A stretch of 64,000 nucleotides of DNA from Sulfurimonas sp. UBA2011. GTDB lineage: Bacteria > Campylobacterota > Campylobacteria > Campylobacterales > Sulfurimonadaceae. The translations under genes were made by a program, and so were the position numbers. The notes under the pieces are model-generated. The model was not told the origin of the DNA. It worked only from the letters and a program-made list of their open reading frames with translations, and ran no database searches. The stretch's first letter is position 1, and each line of letters opens with the position of its first letter. The stretch lies in assembly GCA_002335055.1 (NCBI GenBank), contig DDCH01000007.1, positions 12,978 to 76,977 of the forward strand. Direction: 5' to 3'. Positions 1-7,063 of the stretch are shown here, one piece after another.

Positions 1-281
1 AGAAGTCCAAACTTATGGAATGTACAAAGTAGTGGTGGGTATGCAACATTTTCCATCATACCAAGAGCACGTTCTCTCATCTCTTTTGCTGCTTTATTTG
101 TAAAAGTTAATGTTAAAGTGTTTGAAGCGGGGATACCTAAAACTTCTACTAAATATGCCAAACGGGAGATAATAGTTGTTGTTTTACCACTACCAGCACC
201 GGCAAGAATAAGGACAGGACCTTCGCTTTGTTTTACTGCTGCTGCTTGCGATTCATTTAATCTGTTAAATATTTTTTTCAT
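1..281 (-). CDS. UvrD/PcrA/Rep-type ATP-dependent DNA helicase, N-terminal part (cut by window edge)
   Basis: Only the first 93 codons are in the window. The start is ATG at 281-279 and the gene runs off the left edge. The protein opens with the superfamily 1A helicase Q-motif region (LNESQAAAV), then the Walker A P-loop AGAGSGKTTT near residue 30 and the motif Ia segment TFTNKAAKEMRERA near residue 60, as in UvrD, PcrA and Rep. Such enzymes move 3' to 5' on single-stranded DNA in repair and restart. Which of the three it is cannot be decided without the C-terminus. It diverges from the LysR gene across about 120 bp. Confidence 0.88.
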   Translation of the reverse strand, partial: MKKIFNRLNESQAAAVKQSEGPVLILAGAGSGKTTTIISRLAYLVEVLGIPASNTLTLTFTNKAAKEMRERALGMMENVAYPPLLCTFHKFGL

Positions 282-345
282 AATTACCACTATAATTTTA
301 TATTACTTTTATTATAGCTAAATTTAATAAATTATTATAAAAGTA

Positions 346-374
346 TTGCATTAATTATAATTTATTGTTATAAT
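346..374 (+). promoter_or_regulatory. sigma-70 type promoter for the LysR gene
   Basis: TTGCAT at 346-351 and TATAAT at 369-374 are separated by exactly 17 bp. They end about 30 bp before the LysR start codon at 406, which has an AGGA ribosome site just upstream. The surrounding divergent intergenic region is very AT-rich, so a chance match is possible, but both boxes and the spacing fit. Confidence 0.5.
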
Positions 375-405
375 TTCACTATTATATATACTTATAGGAA
401 TTATT

Positions 406-1308
406 ATGTTAAAAGATTTCGCTAAACTACAAACTTTTTTAATGGTCATAAAAGAAAAGAGCTTTTCTAAAGCATCCGCTAAACTAGGGATATCACAGCC
501 TGCTGTAACACAACAGATCAAATTTATCGAAGACTTTCTTGATACAAAAATTGTTGATAGAAAGAAAAATGGTATCGTTCTAACTAAAGAGGGAGAAGAC
601 CTTTTTCGTATCGCAACAAAACTTGAAAAATCAATTCAAAGTAGTGAAAAAGATTTACTAAAAATCATAAATAAAGAGTTCACATTTGTGATGGGATCAT
701 CTTTTGCAATTGGTAATTATATACTTCCAAATTATCTTGGAGAGATTAAAAAACGTATAGAGAACGAAGTTTTTATGACTGTAGATATCTCGTCAAAAAT
801 CATTGATGATTTAGAAAATAAAAAAATTGATGTAGCACTTATTGAATCACCAATTTTTAGAGATGGAATTATTTATAGAGAATGGGTTGAAGATGAACTT
901 GTTGTATTCTCAAATCAGCCAATTAAAAAGAATCTTAATGCTGATGACTTAACTTCATTTGACTGGGTATGTAGAGATCAGAAATCGCATACATATAAAC
1001 TAACATCTGAAGTCTTTGATGAGATGAATGTTGAGATATCTTGTCTGAATGTTTTTGGTGTTTTAGCGAGTCCAACTTCAATTAAAGAATCTATTTTACA
1101 TGCTGACAAAACTGCGGAGAGACCTTTAGTTTCAATAATATCTCGTCATGTTATAAAGTCAGAACTAGAAAGTGGTTTACTCTATGAAGCAAAACTGAAA
1201 AACCAAAAGATAAGCAGACATTTTTATATCGCTTACCTTAAAGAGAGAAAGCATGATGCATTTGTTGATAATGTTGTGAACTTTCTTCTTTCACTAAATA
1301 AAATCTAA
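406..1308 (+). CDS. LysR family transcriptional regulator
   Basis: The 300-residue length is normal for the family. Residues 1-60 form the winged helix-turn-helix: a helix with FSKASAKLGISQPAVTQQI, followed by the LysR pattern around LTKEGEDLF. The rest is the periplasmic-binding-protein-like effector domain. LysR proteins bind DNA as tetramers and respond to a small ligand; the ligand is not evident here. The gene stands alone and diverges from a helicase gene, and the nearest downstream genes are convergent, so the target cannot be inferred from context. Convergent cysK at 2.4-3.3 kb makes sulfur control a weak guess only. Confidence 0.9.
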   Translation: MLKDFAKLQTFLMVIKEKSFSKASAKLGISQPAVTQQIKFIEDFLDTKIVDRKKNGIVLTKEGEDLFRIATKLEKSIQSSEKDLLKIINKEFTFVMGSSFAIGNYILPNYLGEIKKRIENEVFMTVDISSKIIDDLENKKIDVALIESPIFRDGIIYREWVEDELVVFSNQPIKKNLNADDLTSFDWVCRDQKSHTYKLTSEVFDEMNVEISCLNVFGVLASPTSIKESILHADKTAERPLVSIISRHVIKSELESGLLYEAKLKNQKISRHFYIAYLKERKHDAFVDNVVNFLLSLNKI

Positions 1309-1323
1309 TCTACATTATTTATA

Positions 1324-1370
1324 CACTATAATGAGCAGAGCCCATTATAGTGGCAGGGACTAAAGTCCCT
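1324..1370. repeat. Two tandem perfect hairpins between convergent genes
   Basis: CACTATAATG at 1324-1333 pairs perfectly with CATTATAGTG at 1343-1352. Immediately after it, AGGGACT (1355-1361) pairs with AGTCCCT (1364-1370) across a two-base loop. They lie between the convergent LysR gene and the cysK operon end, so they may act as a two-way terminator. There is no T-run, so the second palindrome may instead be a small dispersed repeat; a degenerate form occurs at 28578-28594. Confidence 0.6.
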
Positions 1371-1392
1371 ACAACCCCATAAAGACTATTTA

Positions 1393-1857
1393 TTACTTTA
1401 AAAACTTTGAATTCTCTGGATTATTTAAAAATGATGCCATTGAGTTTTCAACTCCGGTATCATCCTCTTTTTTGACCTCTTTTTGTTCACCTTGTGACTC
1501 TTTATACACAGAAAGGTTTATAAGCACTGGTGTTTCATCGATAATAATCTGCATAATACTCAGTAGTGGAACACTTACAACACTTCCATAGTTATCACTG
1601 CCAAAACCAGCTTCAAAGATAAGAATATCATCTTCTATACGTGCTGTATCAAATGTATAACCTGCTAAAAAGAATAGTGTTAATGGTCTAAATTCAGAGT
1701 TTATACTCTCTGGAAGACTCGGATTAAAATGAACCTCTTCAATTTTACAAAGAATTCCAAAGTTTTGTTCTTTCCCAAAAAAATGAATAATCACATTTTG
1801 AATACTGTTTTGCATGATTTTTGCAAATTCGGCCTCATCTATTATATGTTCTAACAA
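1393..1857 (-). CDS. Conserved hypothetical protein, possibly SspB-like
   Basis: A 154-residue cytoplasmic protein with no signal peptide. It is the last gene of the cysK-aminotransferase operon, and its ATG overlaps the end of the preceding gene by 7 bp. I do not recognise the family with certainty. The middle (IFEAGFGSDNYGSVVSVPLLSI and following) resembles by eye the core of the ClpXP adaptor SspB, where a FNARFGG segment is followed by a VPL strand. As in SspB, this core is followed by a charged, probably disordered linker (about residues 120-137) and a short defined C-terminal tail ending NSKFLK. This is inference from pattern only. Confidence 0.6.
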   Translation of the reverse strand: MLEHIIDEAEFAKIMQNSIQNVIIHFFGKEQNFGILCKIEEVHFNPSLPESINSEFRPLTLFFLAGYTFDTARIEDDILIFEAGFGSDNYGSVVSVPLLSIMQIIIDETPVLINLSVYKESQGEQKEVKKEDDTGVENSMASFLNNPENSKFLK

Positions 1858-2432
1858 ATTATTTCCTCTATATTATCTGATGTAATTATATCAAAATCTA
1901 TCATTGCATTCATAAGTGCTATTTTTTTATAATTTTTTATATCTTCAACTCTTATTTCTTTCTCAATTATTTTACCCTCTGATAAAAGTCTTGCTCTACA
2001 TGTTCCCTTTAATAATGCTGATGCAGGTGTAAACCATAACTTACCATCATAAAAAGCAATATTAGCGATACTAGTATCAGATACAAGCCCTTTTTTTATA
2101 ATTAAGATATCATCGCTTTGCTCTTTGTGCATCAAAAGCATATTTATTTCATCTCTATTTGCATATTTTTTGTCATATATAATTGTTTTACTAAAAACTA
2201 ATTTTAGTGTCTCTACACAATGCTTTGTGTATGGTAAGTACTCTATTTCTATCTCATCTATGTCATAAAGTATACGACATCGATATAGAGCATTAGAAGG
2301 AGGATTAATCAGTGTATAAAGATTATATCTATCTGGAGTTTGTAGGGCTGTGTTTAAACGCTCTTGATGGTACTCTAAGTGAAAAGCAACTCCATCAAGG
2401 ATTTTTATAGTTTCAAGAAACACACTACTCAC
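1851..2432 (-). CDS. Class IV aminotransferase family protein (PabC-like aminodeoxychorismate lyase)
   Basis: Fold-type IV PLP enzymes of this group include aminodeoxychorismate lyase, which makes 4-aminobenzoate for folate. The candidate PLP lysine is in DKKYANRDEI, where the family has a lysine followed by an (N)R motif. The region DDILIIKKGLVSDTSIANIAF matches the family pattern (hhhxxGxhxExxxxNhhh), as does the segment ending in ALLKGTCRARLL. At 193 residues it is shorter than E. coli PabC (about 270) because the N-terminal domain is reduced. It overlaps cysK by 8 bp and the next gene by 7 bp, so it is translationally coupled. The exact substrate is not proven. Confidence 0.75.
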   Translation of the reverse strand: MSSVFLETIKILDGVAFHLEYHQERLNTALQTPDRYNLYTLINPPSNALYRCRILYDIDEIEIEYLPYTKHCVETLKLVFSKTIIYDKKYANRDEINMLLMHKEQSDDILIIKKGLVSDTSIANIAFYDGKLWFTPASALLKGTCRARLLSEGKIIEKEIRVEDIKNYKKIALMNAMIDFDIITSDNIEEIIC

Positions 2433-3348
2433 TAAAGAGTTCAGTACTTAAGTAACGCTCACCAGTATCACAAAGGATAGTTACAAGTGTTTTTCCTTTA
2501 AACTCTGGACGAGATGCAATTTGCATAGTTGCCCATACATTTGCACCAGCTGAAATACCTACAAGAAGCCCCTCTTTTTTTGCTAACATTTTTGCAGTTG
2601 CCATAGCATCTTCGTTCGTCACCTTAATAACTTCACTATATGCATCCGTATCTAAGTTTTTAGGAACAAATCCAGCACCAATACCTTGTATCTTATGTGG
2701 AGCTGGCGATTCACCTGAGAGAATTGCAGAATCAGCGGGTTCAACTGCTACTACAACTACATTTGGAATTGCAGCTTTTAAGATGTGTGAGCATCCAGTA
2801 AGTGTACCACCTGTTCCAACTGCCGCTACAAATACATCTATATTATTATCAGTATCTCTAAGAAGTTCTGGTCCAGTTGTGAGTTCATGTACTTCAGGAT
2901 TTGATGAATTTTCAAACTGCTGTAATACTATAGAATTTTTTGTCTCTTTTTGTAATTCAGCTGCCTTATCTATCGCACCATTCATACCTTTATTCGCTGG
3001 AGTTAGTACTAACTCAGCCCCTAATGCTTTAAGTAGATTGCGTCTCTCTATACTCATAGACTCTGGCATTGTTAATATAAGTTTTAAGTTTTGTGCTGCA
3101 CAGTTAGCAGCTAAAGCTATACCAGTATTTCCACTTGTTGGTTCTATAATAGTTGTCTCTTTTTTTATAAGGCCAGACTCTATACCTCTACGAATCATAT
3201 TCATCCCTATTCTGTCTTTAACAGAACTTGTTGGATTCATAAACTCACATTTACCTAAAATTGTAGCACCACTTAACTCTGATGGAGTATTGAGTCTTAC
3301 TAATGGTGTGTTACCAACTAACTCTGTAATATTATTTGCGATATTCAT
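2425..3348 (-). CDS. cysK: Cysteine synthase (O-acetylserine sulfhydrylase)
   Basis: This is a PLP-dependent enzyme that makes cysteine from O-acetylserine and sulfide in the cytoplasm. The 307 residues are typical. The opening ITELVGNTPLVRLN is characteristic, the PLP lysine is K44 in SSVKDRIG, the substrate loop is TSGNTGIAL and the phosphate-binding loop is GTGGTLTG. CysK and CysM are hard to separate by eye, but the length and loops favour CysK. It is first in a three-gene operon with short overlaps. An inverted repeat at 3381-3408 lies just upstream. Confidence 0.93.
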   Translation of the reverse strand: MNIANNITELVGNTPLVRLNTPSELSGATILGKCEFMNPTSSVKDRIGMNMIRRGIESGLIKKETTIIEPTSGNTGIALAANCAAQNLKLILTMPESMSIERRNLLKALGAELVLTPANKGMNGAIDKAAELQKETKNSIVLQQFENSSNPEVHELTTGPELLRDTDNNIDVFVAAVGTGGTLTGCSHILKAAIPNVVVVAVEPADSAILSGESPAPHKIQGIGAGFVPKNLDTDAYSEVIKVTNEDAMATAKMLAKKEGLLVGISAGANVWATMQIASRPEFKGKTLVTILCDTGERYLSTELFSE

Positions 3349-3380
3349 TATATATTTCCTTATTTGGTTATTCTACACTA

Positions 3381-3408
3381 AATAAATATACATTTAGATG
3401 TATTTATT
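3381..3408 (-). promoter_or_regulatory. Inverted repeat upstream of cysK, possible operator
   Basis: AATAAATATACAT and ATGTATTTATT form an almost perfect inverted repeat around a four-base centre, about 35 bp upstream of the cysK start. Position and symmetry suit a regulator binding site, but the region is extremely AT-rich and no regulator is identified. Confidence 0.3.
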
Positions 3409-3587
3409 AAATTTATATAATATTAGTGCATTAGATTTTTAAAGTCAAGTAACCTTATCATATTACTAAGGTATTTTACTTTTATTTTTTACTTAAAGTC
3501 TATACATGTATTAATTGTTGTAGTTTTGATAATCTTAATGATGCGATTCAAGCTTGGAAGATGGACGAGATTTGATTTCTGTATGAA

Positions 3588-3671
3588 TGGTGCACTCGGG
3601 GAGATTTGAACTCCCACACCCGAAGGCACAACGACCTCAACGTTGCGTGTCTACCGTTCCACCACGAGTGC
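3588..3671 (-). tRNA. tRNA-Leu (anticodon GAG)
   Basis: The minus strand folds as a class II tRNA. The acceptor stem is GCACTCG/CGAGTGC with discriminator A and an encoded CCA. The D arm contains GGTAGAC, the anticodon stem is CAACG/CGTTG with loop TTGAGGT, the variable arm is long with a TTCG loop, and the T arm is GGGAG-TTCAAAT-CTCCC. Anticodon GAG reads leucine codons CUC and CUU. It lies downstream of atpE and upstream of cysK. Confidence 0.96.
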
Positions 3672-3693
3672 ACTTAAATGTAGTATTTAAGAA

Positions 3694-3719
3694 AGTCTAA
3701 CTCCCTAAAGAGTTAAACT
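3694..3719 (-). terminator. Hairpin terminator after atpE
   Basis: On the minus strand AGTTTAACTC pairs with GAGTTAGACT (10 bp, one G-U) across the six-base loop TTTAGG, then continues into TTCTTAAAT. It sits about 30 bp after the atpE stop and before the tRNA gene. The T-tract is weak. Confidence 0.5.
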
Positions 3720-3748
3720 GAGGTTTACTTAATTGTATCGTTAAACGA

Positions 3749-4063
3749 TTAACCTAAGTAAGGGTTAGCGTAAAGTGCGATTAACGCAATTACTAGTGCA
3801 TAAATAACTTGTGCTTCGATCATTGCAAGAGCGATGAACATTGTAGTCATAAGTTTAGCACCAAGACCTGGGTTACGTGCAGTACCAGCGATAGTTGCAG
3901 CAGCAGTATGACCCATACCTATAGCTCCACCTAATGCAGCTAAACCAAGACCAAGACCAGCAGCGATCATTGAGTATGCTTTAAGAGTTTCGTTAGCAAC
4001 GTTACCCTCGTTTGCGAATGCAGCAGCAGAAAATGCCACTAGTAAAAAAAGAATTCTTTTCAT
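3749..4063 (-). CDS. atpE: F-type ATP synthase subunit c
   Basis: This is the c-ring proteolipid that carries ions through F0 in the cytoplasmic membrane. Residues 1-18 look like a cleavable signal peptide (MKRILFLLVAFSAAAFA, then NEG), as in other Campylobacterota. The mature part is two helices: the first is glycine-rich (GLGLGLAALGGAIGMG), then comes the polar loop ARNPG (R63-P65), and the second carries the ion-binding glutamate E83 in MIEAQVIY. The gene is monocistronic and away from the other atp genes, which is usual in this group. The surroundings of E83 suggest proton rather than sodium use, but this is inference. Confidence 0.96.
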   Translation of the reverse strand: MKRILFLLVAFSAAAFANEGNVANETLKAYSMIAAGLGLGLAALGGAIGMGHTAAATIAGTARNPGLGAKLMTTMFIALAMIEAQVIYALVIALIALYANPYLG

Positions 4064-4215
4064 TATATGTCCTTAAAATTATTACAATTACTTTCGGATA
4101 GCGTAACCTCATTTTTAATCATGAAGCAACCCACACATAAATGCTAGGATTTCCCTACTTGTTATTGATAGTCGAATTATAGTTAAACAGTTCTAAAGAA
4201 GAGTTTAAAGAGAGA

Positions 4216-6396
4216 CTATACACGACCTAAAGAGATTTTATTCCCTTTAAACTCTAAAATCTCAACACTTATCTTTTCGCCTTCGCTTAAGACATCAGAT
4301 ACTTTATCCACTCTTTGCTCAGAAATTTTAGAGATATGAAGTAAACCATCAGTTCCATCTGGAAGTTCTATAAATGCACCAAAGTCAACTATACGTTTAA
4401 CAGTTCCTTCATGCTTTTCCCCTACTTCGTACTTTACTTTCTCTTTTTTAGGAGCATTAACAATGCCTTCTATATGACCACGAGCACCAGAAACACCTGA
4501 TTTATTTTTACCAGTGATTTTTACTTTTCCATCTTTTTTATCAATGTCAATCGCTACTTCAAACTTCTCTATCATCTCACGAATAGTTTTACCAGCTTGA
4601 CCGATAACCTCACCGATAAAAGAAGGATCTATATGGAAAAAATCTACACTTGGAAGAACACCATCATTAAACTCTATTTTAGACTCAGCTTCAAGCATAA
4701 TGTCAATTATATGAGAACGACCCTCTTTTGCTTGATATAGAGCTTTTTTTAAGATATCTAAGCTAATTCCACCAAGTTTGATATCCATCTGCATTGCAGT
4801 AATACCCTCTTTTGAACCAGTCACTTTAAAGTCCATATCTCCATCATGGTCTTCAAGGCCCATAATATCTGAAAGGATTGCATACTTTCCGTTCTCACTC
4901 ACCATACCCATAGCAATACCAGCTATAGTATCACTTGTCTCTATATCAGCAGCTTTAAGTGCCATGTAACCACCACATACTGTTGCCATAGAACTTGAAC
5001 CATTTGATTCAAGTATTTCTGATACTAAACGCACAGTTTGACCTTCTAAGTCTACTACTGGAGAGAGTGCACGCTTAGCTAAATTACCATGACCCAATTC
5101 TCTTCGTTTTGTTCCCATAACTGGAGATGCTTCACCTACTGAGAAACCTGGAAAATTGTAATGAACCATAAAATTCTCATTTTGAGTTCCACTGTCTGTT
5201 AAAGACTCAAACATCTGTGCATCTTTTGATCCACCCATAGTAAGGACAACTAATGCCTGTGTTTGTCCACGAGTAAAGAGACATGAAGAGTGTGCACTTG
5301 GAAGAATATTTGTATCAATAGTAATCGGTCTCACTTCAGTTAAGGCACGGCCATCTGCACGGATATTGTCATTTAAAATCTGTGCACGTACTTCATCTTT
5401 TTTCACTTTGTCTATTGCATCCTTAAGCTCTACTTCTAACTCAACACTTGTCCATTCTTCTTTAAGTTTAAGAATTTTTTTACGCAGAGTACGCAATGCT
5501 GTTGAACGCTCAGACTTAGCCATTTGGTTCATTGCATCTTTTATTTCTGACATATGAGTATCTCTCACATAAGTCATCATCTCTGCATTTGAGATATGTG
5601 CTTTAAGGTCAAGAGGTAAAATTGCTTTTTGAGAGGAAGCGAATGCTTCCTCATATTTACTATTTGCCAAGAAAAGTTCTGCTTGAGTTTTTTCAAAAAC
5701 TTCTATCAGCTCATCTTCACTCATTGCATTTGAAACATGTGAGCTTATAACTGCTCCGCTCATAGTAGGGTCAAGCATTGGGTCAATAATCATCTCTGAT
5801 ACTTCAACTTCCTCACCACCAAAGGTTCTCATTTCAATCATTAGAAGATCATCTTTAGTACCTGAAAGATATAAGTCTAATGTAGAGTTTTTAAGTTGTG
5901 AAAGAGTTGGGTTAATTACTAACTCACCATCAACTTTAGCAGTACGAACTGCAGATACAGAAGTATTGATATCAATGTCAGAAGTAAAAAGAGCCGCTGA
6001 TGCTGCGTTTAGAGCTAAAACTTGTAAATCAGACTCACTATCAGCAGAAAAAACCATAATAGTTATCTGAGTTGGATGTCCAAACCCTTTTGGAAAAAGT
6101 GGTCTCAAACTTCGATCTACAATTCTTGAAGTTAGTGTTTCAAAATCACTTGGTTTTGTTTCACGTTTAAAAAAGCCACCAGGAATTTTACCTGCAGCAT
6201 ATGTTTTTTCAATATACTGAACAGTTAAAGGAAGAAAGTCGTCTTTTACTATTTCTGTTTCATTAATAACAACTGTCGCCAGGATAACACTCTTACCTGA
6301 TTTAATCCATGCTGAACCATTTGCTTGTTTTGCCACATCTCCAAAAGAGTAAGACTCTTCTCTATTTTCTAACTCTAAACTTACATCATATTTCAT
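4216..6396 (-). CDS. pnp: Polyribonucleotide nucleotidyltransferase (PNPase)
   Basis: A phosphorolytic 3'-5' exoribonuclease that degrades RNA with phosphate. The 726 residues show the usual order: first RNase PH domain (with the FFKRETKPSDFETLTSRIVDR region near residue 80), helical linker, second RNase PH domain carrying the active site (GTKRRELGHGNLAKRAL and DIMGLEDHDGDMDFKV), a KH domain (IGEVIGQAGKTIREM) and a C-terminal S1 domain (GTVKRIVDFGAFIELPDGTDGLLHIS). Its start overlaps the stop of the upstream phosphoribosyltransferase-like gene by 4 bp (ATGA), so the two are co-translated. Confidence 0.97.
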   Translation of the reverse strand: MKYDVSLELENREESYSFGDVAKQANGSAWIKSGKSVILATVVINETEIVKDDFLPLTVQYIEKTYAAGKIPGGFFKRETKPSDFETLTSRIVDRSLRPLFPKGFGHPTQITIMVFSADSESDLQVLALNAASAALFTSDIDINTSVSAVRTAKVDGELVINPTLSQLKNSTLDLYLSGTKDDLLMIEMRTFGGEEVEVSEMIIDPMLDPTMSGAVISSHVSNAMSEDELIEVFEKTQAELFLANSKYEEAFASSQKAILPLDLKAHISNAEMMTYVRDTHMSEIKDAMNQMAKSERSTALRTLRKKILKLKEEWTSVELEVELKDAIDKVKKDEVRAQILNDNIRADGRALTEVRPITIDTNILPSAHSSCLFTRGQTQALVVLTMGGSKDAQMFESLTDSGTQNENFMVHYNFPGFSVGEASPVMGTKRRELGHGNLAKRALSPVVDLEGQTVRLVSEILESNGSSSMATVCGGYMALKAADIETSDTIAGIAMGMVSENGKYAILSDIMGLEDHDGDMDFKVTGSKEGITAMQMDIKLGGISLDILKKALYQAKEGRSHIIDIMLEAESKIEFNDGVLPSVDFFHIDPSFIGEVIGQAGKTIREMIEKFEVAIDIDKKDGKVKITGKNKSGVSGARGHIEGIVNAPKKEKVKYEVGEKHEGTVKRIVDFGAFIELPDGTDGLLHISKISEQRVDKVSDVLSEGEKISVEILEFKGNKISLGRV

Positions 6397-7049
6397 TTTA
6401 ATTCCTCTAATATTTTTTCAATTTTTTCATCATTTATTGGTTCTAAATGCTCATAATACAGAGCAGTTTCTACATAATCACCTATATCATGTAAAAAGAA
6501 TATATCATCTACAAAAGGCTCTAATGTTTCAAGAACATCACTTGGTAAAACTGGCACTGCTATATAAACAGCCTTTGGACCTTGAACTAAAACAGTCTTA
6601 AGTGCTGTCATAAGTTTACTACCACTTTCACTTCCTTCATCAACAAGAAGAACAATTCTATCTTTCATACTAGGAAAAGGTTGTCCTTTTCTATACTGAT
6701 AAATACGACTTAAAATATTCTCTTCATGTTTTCTATGTGCTTCACCATAAATATAATCATACTGAATTTCAAAAGCACTAACGAGTTGCTCATTTATAAC
6801 TATCTCTTCGGTTTCCGAGACTCTTGCTACTTCACACTCAGGATTATTGGGTGCCATAATAGCTTCTAAAAAAAGAATCTCTAAGTTGTTTGGAAGTTTA
6901 CCCTTAATACAAGCCGCAACTTCTAAACCACCACGAGAGACAGCCACTATATCCCATGCTTCTTCTTTAAGTTTATTCATCGGTATTACATCTAAAAGTT
7001 TAGTAGCTGCATCTTTTCTATCTACAATTATGTTTTTATATGACAGCAT
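6393..7049 (-). CDS. Phosphoribosyltransferase-like protein with altered PRPP motif
   Basis: The 218-residue protein has a type I phosphoribosyltransferase fold pattern: VAVSRGGLEVAA near residue 37, a flexible central hood, then a hydrophobic strand leading into DEGSESGSK near residue 136. The canonical PRPP loop is two acidic residues followed by GxxTGxT. Here the second acidic residue is kept as E, but both threonines are replaced by serine or lysine, so substrate and activity are uncertain. It lies between lptD (15 bp upstream) and pnp (4 bp overlap). Such proteins are often called predicted phosphoribosyltransferases; no function is proven. Confidence 0.75.
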   Translation of the reverse strand: MLSYKNIIVDRKDAATKLLDVIPMNKLKEEAWDIVAVSRGGLEVAACIKGKLPNNLEILFLEAIMAPNNPECEVARVSETEEIVINEQLVSAFEIQYDYIYGEAHRKHEENILSRIYQYRKGQPFPSMKDRIVLLVDEGSESGSKLMTALKTVLVQGPKAVYIAVPVLPSDVLETLEPFVDDIFFLHDIGDYVETALYYEHLEPINDEKIEKILEELK

Positions 7050-7063
7050 AAAAGATTTCCTTA

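Noticed and set aside
2783..3385. Long plus-strand open frame opposite cysK
   Set aside because: It is the antisense shadow of cysK; no family features and no ribosome site.
3500..3580. Coding-like fragment before the tRNA (…AIQAWKMDEI then stop)
   Set aside because: Fewer than 20 codons in one frame with no start and no family; cannot be told from chance.
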